DNA of 15,574 nt from Deltaproteobacteria bacterium (GTDB taxonomy: Bacteria; Desulfobacterota; JADFXK01), in assembly GCA_015233285.1 (NCBI GenBank), contig JADFYA010000035.1:1-15574 (forward strand), read 5' to 3'. Below are positions 7,527 through 14,865 of the stretch, piece after piece (the stretch's first letter is position 1; every line of letters starts with the position of its first letter). A program made the translations under genes and the position numbers. The notes under the pieces were generated by a model. That model made no database searches. It saw only the letters and a list, made by a program, of their open reading frames with translations, and was not told the DNA's origin.

Positions 7527-7570
7527 CCTAGGCGCTGCCCTGGTCTAGCCCAGAGCCCCCTTTCAGGGCT
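7527..7570 (-). repeat. GC-rich palindromic repeat, copy B (inverted)
   Basis: Reverse complement of copy A at 7047-7088: read on the minus strand it has an agccctgaaaggggg hairpin-like start and ends in the shared block ccagggcagcgcc, with a few substitutions and small gaps. Copies A and B thus flank the fold-back element and about 155 bases to its right as a large inverted pair. Confidence 0.7.
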
Positions 7571-8005
7571 TAATCAGAATCGACCGTTTTAAGAATATTT
7601 CAAGGTTTATTCCCCTCCGGCCTCTTCCCCAAACATACTTCCCTGAAAACACTCATAAATATAAACACAGCGGACCTTTGACAAGCCGAATGGTGAACTA
7701 TTTGCCTGGTTAATAATCCAGATCCACCGGGTCTCCACATCAACGGCATTCAAATACCCCTCCTGACCAGATCTCACCTGTTGTTAACTAATTGATATCC
7801 TGAAAAATAGAAAATGAATATGGAATAGTCTGACTGAAATCCGGATAACTGGCACAAAAGCTGCAAGTAAAGTCATCGGTAACTTGGTCGGAAGGATGCC
7901 TTTCCCATTCCGTCAAGGGAAGGGATCAAACTTCACCACATGACCACCCCAACCTCAAGCCCGGTTTTTGATGAACTCCGGATACAAGCTAAAGGATGAG
8001 CGCCC

Positions 8006-11000
8006 ATGATTTCACAAGAATCCATTGACGCCACAATTAGTCAGGCGGAAGAACTCAGTCGTGTTCTTCAAGAGATAGGCCGAGATTTGGAAAGCGTCCC
8101 CTGGGGTTTAACCGCCTCACCGGGGACTATTTCAGATGGGGAAGAAATTGCCCAGAAGATCTGGCCCAAACTGCCTATGAATCCGGAGGACGCAATTGAT
8201 TTCCATTCACTTGGGGTCAAACGGCAGGAACTGCTGACCACCAGGCAAGACGCCCTGGCCGCGTCGTCGGGCCAACGTAAGGAGCGTCGCCGGCTGGACG
8301 AAGAACTACATAAGATCCAGGGGTTGTTAGAAAAATCCGAACAATTGCGGCCCAGGATACTGGATAAGCTGGAGGCCCTGAAGGAGAAGATCCGGCAAAC
8401 CGGTCCCAACGGCATGCGGCGGCAAGAACAATATAAATCATTAATTGGAGAGCTGGCTCAACAAAAGGATGAACTCAGCCGTCGTCTTAAGGGATACACC
8501 AAAGTTCACCATGGCGCCCACAAGGAATATTTCGACGAACAGCATCGCCCCGTCAGCGCAGAGGTGGTCCGCCGGATCCAGGAAGAGGAAAATCAGGTCG
8601 ATCAAAAGATAACTTCTCTGAAAAGCCGGATGGCTCTGGAAGCCCGAAATCTGGCCCAGGCCAAATCCGTTTATCACCAAACTAAAGAAAAACTCCAGGT
8701 GCTCGATCAACGGACCGAGAGTTGGTTGTTGGCCAGAGATAAAAAATCGCAATTGCGCGAAGCCGCGCACCAGGCTTACCTCAATGTAAGACAAGGCTGG
8801 ACTCAATGGCGGCGTGTGCTGGGCCGGATAACCGAACTGGACACGTCCCATCGCGGTTTCTTGAGTGCCCTCGTGACTCGTTTGGCTCTTCCCCCTATGT
8901 CGGCCTCCGCTTACCAGGAGTGGGAGAATGAGCTGCATCAAACAGACCTGGACCTGACCGGCATCCATGATCTCTGGGCCCGCATCGGGTCCAATCACGA
9001 AAATGTGACCGATGAGACAGCCAGGTGTTTGACCGTAGTCAAGGCCATCAACGAAAACATAGACACGCTGGCCGACGAATTGGATGGATTGAAGCAGAAG
9101 GCCTTGAAATTGAGTTCGGAAGACGGCGAAGCCCGGGCCAAGACGCGAGACGATGTTTTTCGGCTGGTCAAGAAGGCTGAACATCTTTTAGATACAGGGA
9201 GGAAAGCCGCGGCTGGATTAAATCGGGCGGCGACGGAGTTGGAAGACCTGGATCTTTCCCGGCGTCAGGCCGAAAAGCAACAAACGGCCGCTCTGGCTCA
9301 GGGCCGGAAACGGTCCTGGCTGGTGTTACTGGAGCTTAAGAAACGGCGGCAGGCAGTTGGCTCCCTGGTGGGGCAATTGGCCAGGGGAAGAAAGCAAATA
9401 GAAGCCCTGGATCAATCCTGCCCCAAGGAAGTGTCCTCAGACCCTACGTGCCGGGAAATTTTTTCCAATGCCTATTTGGCATACGACAATTGCAGCACAT
9501 CCCTGAAACAAGAATTAACCAGCCTCAACGACTTGCTGCGGCGAATCCGGACCAACCTGGCCGAACAAAACGCCGGTCTCCCAGATGACCGGATGAAAAA
9601 ATGGCCCTTAGCAGCCAGGGCCCTCCACCGGGAGGCCAGGATAATAAATCATGTCCGGGAAGTTACGTACCAGTCAAGAAGTTTATATGCCTTTTTGTCA
9701 CCCGTCAATTGGCGTATGGCCAAACAGCAATCCGACCTGGATGCCCGGCGGAAGTTGGCCGAGTTGCAAGGTGATCTGAAGTTGACGGAAGCTCAGGCGG
9801 AAGAGCATATCTCAGATTTGATAAATGAAATTGAAACGTTGCGGCAAGAGACGGCCAGCCAAACCGAATTGGAACAAATGCTGACGGACAAAGAATGCGA
9901 ACTTGGCCGGCTAAATGAAAAACTGCATTTCCTTTACGTCATGATGGCTTCCCAATCGGCATCAGCAGCCCAGGCCGGTACCTCATTCAGCCGGTTCGGC
10001 CCGACACCGCCTTTGACTCCAGGTATTTGGCGGAAATTCAAGCCGGGTTCCTGGCCAAATATGTTGGGGCCCTCTCAGTCGGTCACAAAAACTATTACTC
10101 AGGCGGCCGGGGTAGGCATTTTAGCTACCGGAATCATGATGTCGCAACCTCAAAGCACTTTTTGGGAAGGATACGACTCGGACCTGAATAGAGGAACCAC
10201 CTCCCAGACGGCCGTTTCGGTCAGCCCCGAGATAGCCGCGCCCCAGAAGCCGGAGAAGGTGGTGGCCTTGATCTCGGCACCCGATGACCGGAGCCAGGTG
10301 GCTCGCGTATCCAGACAAACTCCCCATAAGGCTGGATCAAAAGGCGGAAAGAGGCCGGCCGCCAGGTCGTCGCACCGGGAAAAGCCGGCTGTCGATCCTG
10401 ATCCGACTGCCTTCCGGGCGGACATTCTGAGGCAAGCGGTGAAAGCCTCAGGACTTAAGACTAGTGATTTTGTCGCCGCCATGAAGGCGTTGAACTGCCA
10501 GTCGGAGCCATTGGGCCGAATTGAAACGGCGGCTTTGGCGGAACGGATCATCCGCTTTCATGAGAATTTTCCCAAGGTTTTTTATGGGTTTTTGAACCGG
10601 CCGGATTTCGCCGCGGCCGAGAATCTGATCGCCCTGGCCGGAGTGCCGGAATCTCCTGAGGAAGGATGCTTTTGGGATCGTCTCTATACCGAATTCATCC
10701 AGATGAACTTCAGCCCGAGGGAGGCGCTATTGGGAGTGATGAGTCATCGAAAGGAAGTTGCCCGGAGACAAAAAGAAAAGCGGGGAGAAACTCGCTTTGA
10801 AGGTGAAACCAAACCGATCAGAGTATTGGAAACGCTTTCGGCTCAACAATTCGGAGATCTGCTGGGTCCCTACATAAACGAGCATCTCCGCAGATATCTA
10901 AAAAGTAAACGCCAGGCTACATCTTCAAACGTGGGCGACTACGGCCGGCGGTTGGCCTTAGACATCTATTCTACGGCTAAGGCGTTTAACGTCCCGGTCA

Positions 11001-11410
11001 CGACCATGTTGATTATAGCCCATCATGAAACCAATTTTGCTAATATCTTGGGTGATCACAACCTGTCGGCCAGCCCTTTCCAAATCTTCCGGCCGACCAA
11101 AAAGCTAATCCTGGCCGCGATGAGTAAGTCCGGGATGAAAGTGCCCTCCGGGTCCATCGACCTTCGGCATACCCCGACTCTGGCCACCTATATGGCCGCG
11201 TATCATATTTCCACTTTAATGAAGAAAGACGGCAAAGGCTGCAACATGGACGACGTGGCCTGCCGGTACAACGGCCAACGGAGCTATGTCGGTCTGGTAA
11301 AAGGAAAGCGTGACGTTTTAGTTACTTATCTGTCTGAACGGGGAGTGTTCCAAACCCAGCTAGCCCGGAAGGCGATCACTGGCTCGAAGAGTTCTTCACA
11401 GGAGTCATGA
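8006..11410 (+). CDS. Large coiled-coil protein with membrane segment and C-terminal lytic-transglycosylase-like domain
   Basis: 1134 residues. Residues about 1-650 are highly charged and helical, rich in E/K/Q/R/L with heptad-like spacing (for example 90-170, 185-255, 405-470, 570-645), suggesting several coiled-coil rods. About 650-690 is a P/S/G-rich break. A single hydrophobic segment (about 696-712, TITQAAGVGILATGIMM) is probably a transmembrane helix. Residues 713-800 are a low-complexity basic/proline linker. A helical region (801-965) leads to a lysozyme-like domain at about 975-1115: LIIAHHETNF (1002-1011) has the likely catalytic E1008, then GDHNLSASPFQIF (1016-1028) in the place of the SLT substrate loop, and CRYNGQRSYVGLVKGKRDVL (1086-1105) like the terminal YN(A)G motif. 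With the N-terminus inside, the enzyme domain would face the periplasm. There is no signal peptide. AAAGGATG precedes the ATG by 8-9 bases. The catalytic assignment is moderately sure; the biological role is unknown. A phage tape-measure protein is an alternative, but no phage genes are near. Confidence 0.8.
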   Translation: MISQESIDATISQAEELSRVLQEIGRDLESVPWGLTASPGTISDGEEIAQKIWPKLPMNPEDAIDFHSLGVKRQELLTTRQDALAASSGQRKERRRLDEELHKIQGLLEKSEQLRPRILDKLEALKEKIRQTGPNGMRRQEQYKSLIGELAQQKDELSRRLKGYTKVHHGAHKEYFDEQHRPVSAEVVRRIQEEENQVDQKITSLKSRMALEARNLAQAKSVYHQTKEKLQVLDQRTESWLLARDKKSQLREAAHQAYLNVRQGWTQWRRVLGRITELDTSHRGFLSALVTRLALPPMSASAYQEWENELHQTDLDLTGIHDLWARIGSNHENVTDETARCLTVVKAINENIDTLADELDGLKQKALKLSSEDGEARAKTRDDVFRLVKKAEHLLDTGRKAAAGLNRAATELEDLDLSRRQAEKQQTAALAQGRKRSWLVLLELKKRRQAVGSLVGQLARGRKQIEALDQSCPKEVSSDPTCREIFSNAYLAYDNCSTSLKQELTSLNDLLRRIRTNLAEQNAGLPDDRMKKWPLAARALHREARIINHVREVTYQSRSLYAFLSPVNWRMAKQQSDLDARRKLAELQGDLKLTEAQAEEHISDLINEIETLRQETASQTELEQMLTDKECELGRLNEKLHFLYVMMASQSASAAQAGTSFSRFGPTPPLTPGIWRKFKPGSWPNMLGPSQSVTKTITQAAGVGILATGIMMSQPQSTFWEGYDSDLNRGTTSQTAVSVSPEIAAPQKPEKVVALISAPDDRSQVARVSRQTPHKAGSKGGKRPAARSSHREKPAVDPDPTAFRADILRQAVKASGLKTSDFVAAMKALNCQSEPLGRIETAALAERIIRFHENFPKVFYGFLNRPDFAAAENLIALAGVPESPEEGCFWDRLYTEFIQMNFSPREALLGVMSHRKEVARRQKEKRGETRFEGETKPIRVLETLSAQQFGDLLGPYINEHLRRYLKSKRQATSSNVGDYGRRLALDIYSTAKAFNVPVTTMLIIAHHETNFANILGDHNLSASPFQIFRPTKKLILAAMSKSGMKVPSGSIDLRHTPTLATYMAAYHISTLMKKDGKGCNMDDVACRYNGQRSYVGLVKGKRDVLVTYLSERGVFQTQLARKAITGSKSSSQES

Positions 11411-11424
11411 CGCGGTATCAGAGG

Positions 11425-11682
11425 TCAGGCCACCGTATTGATTTTGGTCCCCCGACCCATTGTTTTGTGGGTATCGGCCCTCAACGTGTTCTGAGCTTGA
11501 CCTCCGGTGTGGCCATGGCCGGGCGATCCGGACGACTGTGAGGGTTTGCCGGAATCGGTAACTAATGGGACAGGAGCAATGGCCTGGCCGGGTAACTTAA
11601 AGTTGTGGTTGGGCTTCCGGTGGCCATAACCCGAGATCGCCTGGCTGGATAGAGTTACCCTGATGCCTCCGTCATCGGCCAT
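11425..11682 (-). CDS. Small uncharacterised protein downstream of parB
   Basis: An 85-aa open frame whose ATG is preceded by AGGAGG with a short 5-6 base spacing (AGGAGGTTGATATG), the best ribosome-binding site in the window, which is the main reason for accepting it. The protein is soluble, rich in G, S, T, H and P, with a low-complexity middle (about 40-63) and no membrane segment, signal peptide or recognisable domain. The two ends look more ordered: MADDGGIRVTLSSQAISGYG, and NTLRADTHKTMGRGTKIN near the C-terminus. It is co-directional with parAB, 116 bases after the parB stop with no evident terminator between, so it may belong to the same transcript. Its stop is only 14 bases from the stop of the large convergent gene. 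No function can be assigned. Confidence 0.65.
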   Translation of the reverse strand: MADDGGIRVTLSSQAISGYGHRKPNHNFKLPGQAIAPVPLVTDSGKPSQSSGSPGHGHTGGQAQNTLRADTHKTMGRGTKINTVA

Positions 11683-11798
11683 ATCAACCTCCTGCTTTCA
11701 TAGCGTCCAAAATCATAATTTTTTTTGCCTAATCCTTGCCGCCCTCTGCGGTTGGCTTTTCGGCTAGATCCCGTCATAGACGGAACGACCGCATGGGC

Positions 11799-12659
11799 TT
11801 AAGAATGAGAGGCAAGTAGCTCGATAATCCGATTAAGGTCTTCATTGGAGTAGAATTCAATCTCGATTTTTCCCCGGCGGCCTTTCTTGGCTATTTTGAC
11901 CTTGGTCCCGAAGCTGCGGGTCAGGTCCTCGGCCAGGGACTGCAGGTAAATGTCGGGAGCCGGTTTTTCATCCACCGGTTTCTTTTTTTTGAGCCGTTTG
12001 GCCGCCTTTTCGCAGCCCCGAGCCGACAACCCCCGTTCAATGATCAAATTCCTCAGCATTAACTGGTCGGCTTCATTCTCCAGGCCCAGGAGGACCCGCG
12101 CCTGGCCCATGTTCAAATCCCCATTGACTAGATCCTGCTGGATGGGCTCGGGCAGCCGCAACAATCTGACGTAGTTGGTGACCGTACTTCTTTCCCGGCC
12201 GACCCTGGTGGCGATCTGTTCCTGGGTCAGATTAAACTGCTCGCCCAGTTTGTGATACGCGGCGCCCTCTTCAATTGGATTCAGGTCCTGTCGTTGGAGG
12301 TTCTCGATCAGGGCCAACTCCAGCGAATCCCTGTCCGCGATTTCCATAACCACCACCGGGACCTCGAACAACCCGGCCGACTGGGCGGCCCGCCAGCGAC
12401 GCTCTCCGGCGATTAACTCGTACCCGTCAGCGGCTTTCCTGACCAGCAGCGGCTGGATGACGCCCTTTTCTTTGACTGAAGAGACCAGCTCGGCCATGGA
12501 CTCATCAGCTTCCGGCTTGAATCTGCGCGGCTGCAGGCGATTTGGCCGAATATCTTCTATGGGACAACGGAAAAAATTTCGGTCTCCGGCCTCACTCTTT
12601 TCCTCCGACGCACCGAACAAGGCGTCTATGCCCTGGCCCAGTCCTTTCTTTGGGGTCAT
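11799..12659 (-). CDS. parB: Chromosome-partitioning protein ParB
   Basis: A 286-aa CTP-dependent DNA clamp that loads at parS sites and spreads, acting with ParA in origin segregation. The N-terminal tail KKGLGQGIDALFG (4-16) is the ParA-stimulating motif typical of chromosomal ParB/Spo0J. The CTP-binding N-domain spans about 30-125, with GERRWRA (85-91) and ENLQRQDLNPIEE (119-131). The helix-turn-helix parS-binding domain covers about 135-225, with LTQEQIATRVGRERSTVTNY at 144-163. A lysine-rich linker (222-228) leads to a C-terminal dimerisation domain (about 238-286). Length is normal. The start overlaps the parA stop in TAATG, with GGAG about 10 bases upstream, so the two are translationally coupled. 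Confidence 0.97.
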   Translation of the reverse strand: MTPKKGLGQGIDALFGASEEKSEAGDRNFFRCPIEDIRPNRLQPRRFKPEADESMAELVSSVKEKGVIQPLLVRKAADGYELIAGERRWRAAQSAGLFEVPVVVMEIADRDSLELALIENLQRQDLNPIEEGAAYHKLGEQFNLTQEQIATRVGRERSTVTNYVRLLRLPEPIQQDLVNGDLNMGQARVLLGLENEADQLMLRNLIIERGLSARGCEKAAKRLKKKKPVDEKPAPDIYLQSLAEDLTRSFGTKVKIAKKGRRGKIEIEFYSNEDLNRIIELLASHS

Positions 12660-13432
12660 TATGCAGCCGCTCCGTTATGAGACATGATTTCCGTGGCCAG
12701 CTCCAGATAGCTTTGGGCTCCCCTGGAATTGACGTCGTAAAGCACCGCCGGTTTACCATGGCTGGGGCATTCGCTCAGCCGCACGTTGCGGGGGATGACG
12801 GTGCTGAAAACCTTGTCTTTAAAATGGTCTTTCACCTTGCTGGTCACCTGATGGGCCAGATTGTTCCGGGTATCGAACATGGTAAATAAAATACCCTTCA
12901 GCCCGAGGTGGACATTCAGGTTTTTCTTGACCCGCTTGATCGTATCCAGCAATTGGCTCAGTCCCTCCATGGCGTAATACTCACATTGCAGCGGAATGAG
13001 CACGGCGTCTGCCGCGACCAGGGCGCTGATGGTCATCAAACCCAATGAGGGCGGACAATCCAGCAGGATGTATTGGTATTCACCGGATATAAGGCTGAGT
13101 TTTTCTTTAAGGATTCTCTCTTTTCCGGCGACATCGAAAAGTTCCACCTCCGCCCCGATAAGATGTTGGGAAGACGGCAGGATAAACAAATGAGGGAGGT
13201 CTGTGGGGTAGATCACTTCCTCCAGGGTAGCCTGGCCGATCATTAAATGATACAAGTTCTTGAGTGTATTCCGTCCAGACAGACCAACCCCGGTGGTGGC
13301 GTTTCCCTGGTAGTCGCAGTCCACCAGCAGAGTTTTCTTTTCCCCTACGGCCAGAGATGCGGCCAGATTGACCGCGGTGGTGGTCTTACCCACGCCGCCT
13401 TTTTGATTGGCGATACAGATTATTTTTTCCAT
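12659..13432 (-). CDS. parA: Chromosome-partitioning ATPase ParA (Soj-type)
   Basis: A 257-aa deviant Walker ATPase that forms DNA-bound ATP dimers and moves ParB-parS complexes. The deviant Walker A motif is KGGVGKTT (11-18) with signature lysine K11 and catalytic-site K16. The switch I region is VDCDYQGNATTG (38-49). Walker B is YILLDCPPS (121-129) with D125. The absence of an N-terminal helix-turn-helix extension makes it a chromosomal-type (type Ib length) ParA. Where most family members have DPQGN, this has DYQGN (Y41), a minor oddity. No strong Shine-Dalgarno precedes the ATG. It is the first gene of parA-parB, transcribed from a strong promoter about 90 bases upstream. Confidence 0.97.
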   Translation of the reverse strand: MEKIICIANQKGGVGKTTTAVNLAASLAVGEKKTLLVDCDYQGNATTGVGLSGRNTLKNLYHLMIGQATLEEVIYPTDLPHLFILPSSQHLIGAEVELFDVAGKERILKEKLSLISGEYQYILLDCPPSLGLMTISALVAADAVLIPLQCEYYAMEGLSQLLDTIKRVKKNLNVHLGLKGILFTMFDTRNNLAHQVTSKVKDHFKDKVFSTVIPRNVRLSECPSHGKPAVLYDVNSRGAQSYLELATEIMSHNGAAA

Positions 13433-13472
13433 AGGTTATTTTTCTGGCACCATGTATCATGTTAATAATCAA

Positions 13473-13501
13473 GGAAGCTTAATGATTGCATAAAAGCTTC
13501 C
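13473..13501. promoter_or_regulatory. Inverted repeat in the parAB leader (possible operator)
   Basis: GGAAGCTT (13473-13480) and AAGCTTCC (13494-13501) form an 8-base inverted repeat with a 13-base spacer, lying just downstream of the predicted parA transcription start. A third AAGCTT lies at 13515-13520, next to the -10 box. The hexamer starts are 19 and 21 bases apart, close to two helical turns. It could be an autoregulatory binding site or an mRNA hairpin; no T-run follows in the direction of parA. Confidence 0.5.
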
Positions 13502-13521
13502 GCTCTTGCCCGACAAGCTTC

Positions 13522-13550
13522 AGGATAAAGAATCTGAGCAGGCATGTCAA
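13522..13550 (-). promoter_or_regulatory. Sigma-70 promoter of parAB
   Basis: The minus strand carries a perfect TTGACA (13550-13545) and TATCCT (13527-13522, four of six) separated by exactly 17 bases. The predicted start is near 13515, giving a leader of about 83 bases before the parA ATG. This is the best -35 box in the window. Confidence 0.7.
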
Positions 13551-13727
13551 GTGTAATCCCATGCCGGGACCGCCGACTCCGGCAATTCCACCTGATCATC
13601 CGAGCTTACCGGCTCCTATTCGTTGTTGATGCCCGGCTTTCCGTCAACGGCCTTAACGTCATCCGCTGGATCACCATAATCGCCATCTGTTTTTCTCCAC
13701 CCCACTGTAGTCTATGTGCGCAAGCCG

Positions 13728-14678
13728 TCAAACCACCAGGTTGGGCGGGGTCTGTCCATTGAAGAAGGCGATGACATTTTTGGCGGCCAGAGCGCCCATT
13801 TTAGCCCGGACCTCGAACGTGGCGCTGCCCAGATGGGGAAGCAAGATGACATTGGGTAGACTAATCAATTCGGCCGGAACACGCGGCTCATGTTCATAAA
13901 CATCCAGTCCGGCCCCGGCGATTCTTTTTGCTTTCAGCGCCTCAATCAAATCGGATTCGGAGACAATGGGGCCGCGCCCGGTATTGATAATAAAGGCTGA
14001 AGGTTTCATCATGGCCAGGGTCCGGCGGTCAAACCGATGGAAAGTCTGATCGTTCAACGGGGCATTGACCGAAATAAAATCAGAGCGGGATATAAGTTCC
14101 TCAAAGGACACATACTCGGCTGGAATGAGGGCTGCTGCGGTGCTGGGGTAGCGGTTGTGGTAGATGACGCGTAAGTCGAAGGCCACAGCCCGCCGGGCCA
14201 CAGCCATCCCGATCTGGCCCAGGCCGAAGATGCCCAGGGTCTTCCCGGTCAAATCCGGAGACAGAAAAAAGTTGGGATAGAAGCCCTGGAATTCACCCCG
14301 CCGGACCAGAGCGTCCCCCTCCACCACCCGCCGGACCAGGGCCAACAGCAAAGCCATAGTCAGGTCCGCCGTGGCCTCGGTCAAGACGCCCGGGGTGTTG
14401 GTCACCGCGATTTCTCGGGCCTTGGCCGCGGCGACGTCGATGTTGCTATACCCGACTCCGTAATTGGCGATGATCTTGAGCCGGCGCAAAGAATCCATGA
14501 CATCAGCGTCAACGATATTGGTGATCGTAGGAATCAGGGCCGCAGCGTCTTTAGCCTGGGCCACAAGTTCGGTTTGGGTCAAGTCGGCATTGGTTCTATT
14601 GACGGTGACCTGAAAATGTTCGGCCAGCCGGTTGATGCCGTCTCCGGGGAACTCACGGCAAATAAACACCTGGGGCAT
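13728..14678 (-). CDS. D-isomer-specific 2-hydroxyacid dehydrogenase (glyoxylate/hydroxypyruvate reductase-like)
   Basis: A 316-aa NAD(P)H-dependent cytoplasmic oxidoreductase that interconverts 2-oxoacids and D-2-hydroxyacids. The substrate-side motif NYGVGYSNID lies at 72-81. The nucleotide-binding domain has GLGQIG (152-157). The catalytic triad of the family is present: R235 in NTGRG, E264 in DVYEHEP, and H282 in LLPHLGSAT. Overall pattern and length resemble glyoxylate reductase/hydroxypyruvate reductase (GyaR/GhrB-like), but substrate choice between glyoxylate, hydroxypyruvate, phosphite or others cannot be read from these motifs. GGAG lies five bases before the ATG. It stands alone: 295 bases separate it from parA, and 187 bases with an inverted repeat separate it from the cyclase. 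Confidence 0.92.
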   Translation of the reverse strand: MPQVFICREFPGDGINRLAEHFQVTVNRTNADLTQTELVAQAKDAAALIPTITNIVDADVMDSLRRLKIIANYGVGYSNIDVAAAKAREIAVTNTPGVLTEATADLTMALLLALVRRVVEGDALVRRGEFQGFYPNFFLSPDLTGKTLGIFGLGQIGMAVARRAVAFDLRVIYHNRYPSTAAALIPAEYVSFEELISRSDFISVNAPLNDQTFHRFDRRTLAMMKPSAFIINTGRGPIVSESDLIEALKAKRIAGAGLDVYEHEPRVPAELISLPNVILLPHLGSATFEVRAKMGALAAKNVIAFFNGQTPPNLVV

Positions 14679-14694
14679 AGAAACTCCGTCGCTG

Positions 14695-14859
14695 GTTACT
14701 CGTCGCTGGTTGCTGGTTTAGAATCGATGCTATTGCCTAATGAAAAAGTGTTCGCGCAGGTAATCATCCATCTGATGCGATGAAAGGGTTTACCGGATCA
14801 GCCCAGGGCAATTGAAGCGGTGTCTTAGATGCGTTGATCCGTCACCAGCAACGAGCAAC
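14695..14859. repeat. Inverted pair of a GCTGGTTGCTGG-type repeat
   Basis: The 16 bases 14695-14710 (gttactcgtcgctggt) are the reverse complement of 14844-14859 at 14 of 16 positions. The left arm is embedded in tandem-like units (cgtcgctggtt occurs at 14687-14697 and again at 14701-14711). The pair fills the gap between the cyclase and dehydrogenase genes. It resembles widespread GTTGCTGG intergenic repeats and may be the ends of a small element of about 165 bases. Confidence 0.55.
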
Positions 14860-14865
14860 AACCCG

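Larger units (their letters stand above)
6893..8005. other. 1.1-kb non-coding repeat island between divergent genes
   Basis: No supportable gene lies between the Fic gene (leftward) and the coiled-coil gene (rightward). A 99-codon open frame at 7215-7514 lies across the repeats and lacks a ribosome-binding site, so I do not accept it. From 7047 to 7570 the DNA is a set of nested and inverted repeats listed separately. From 7571 to 8005 I see no repeat, RNA or gene; it should contain the promoter of the rightward gene, but no convincing -35/-10 pair was found. Confidence 0.75.

Noticed and set aside
7047..7570. CRISPR array
   Set aside because: The repeats are inverted and nested with unequal spacing, not direct repeats with regular spacers.
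8441..9184. 247-codon minus-strand frame inside the coiled-coil gene
   Set aside because: Antisense shadow of a continuous 1134-codon frame; its composition mirrors the opposite strand.
8006..11410. Prophage tail tape-measure protein
   Set aside because: The coiled-coil plus lysozyme domain would fit, but no tail, capsid, integrase or other phage gene is nearby; kept only as an alternative.
11718..11728. T-run after the large plus-strand gene as a terminator
   Set aside because: No stem precedes the T-run on the plus strand, and it lies about 300 bases beyond the stop, past the small convergent gene.
11771..11783. Small hairpin ccgtc-ata-gacgg after parB
   Set aside because: Considered as a terminator, but the stem is only five pairs and no T-run follows in the direction of parB transcription.
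13544..13762. 72-codon plus-strand frame upstream of parA
   Set aside because: It overlaps the parAB promoter and the end of the dehydrogenase gene, lacks a ribosome-binding site, and its hydrophobic stretch is the only protein-like trait.
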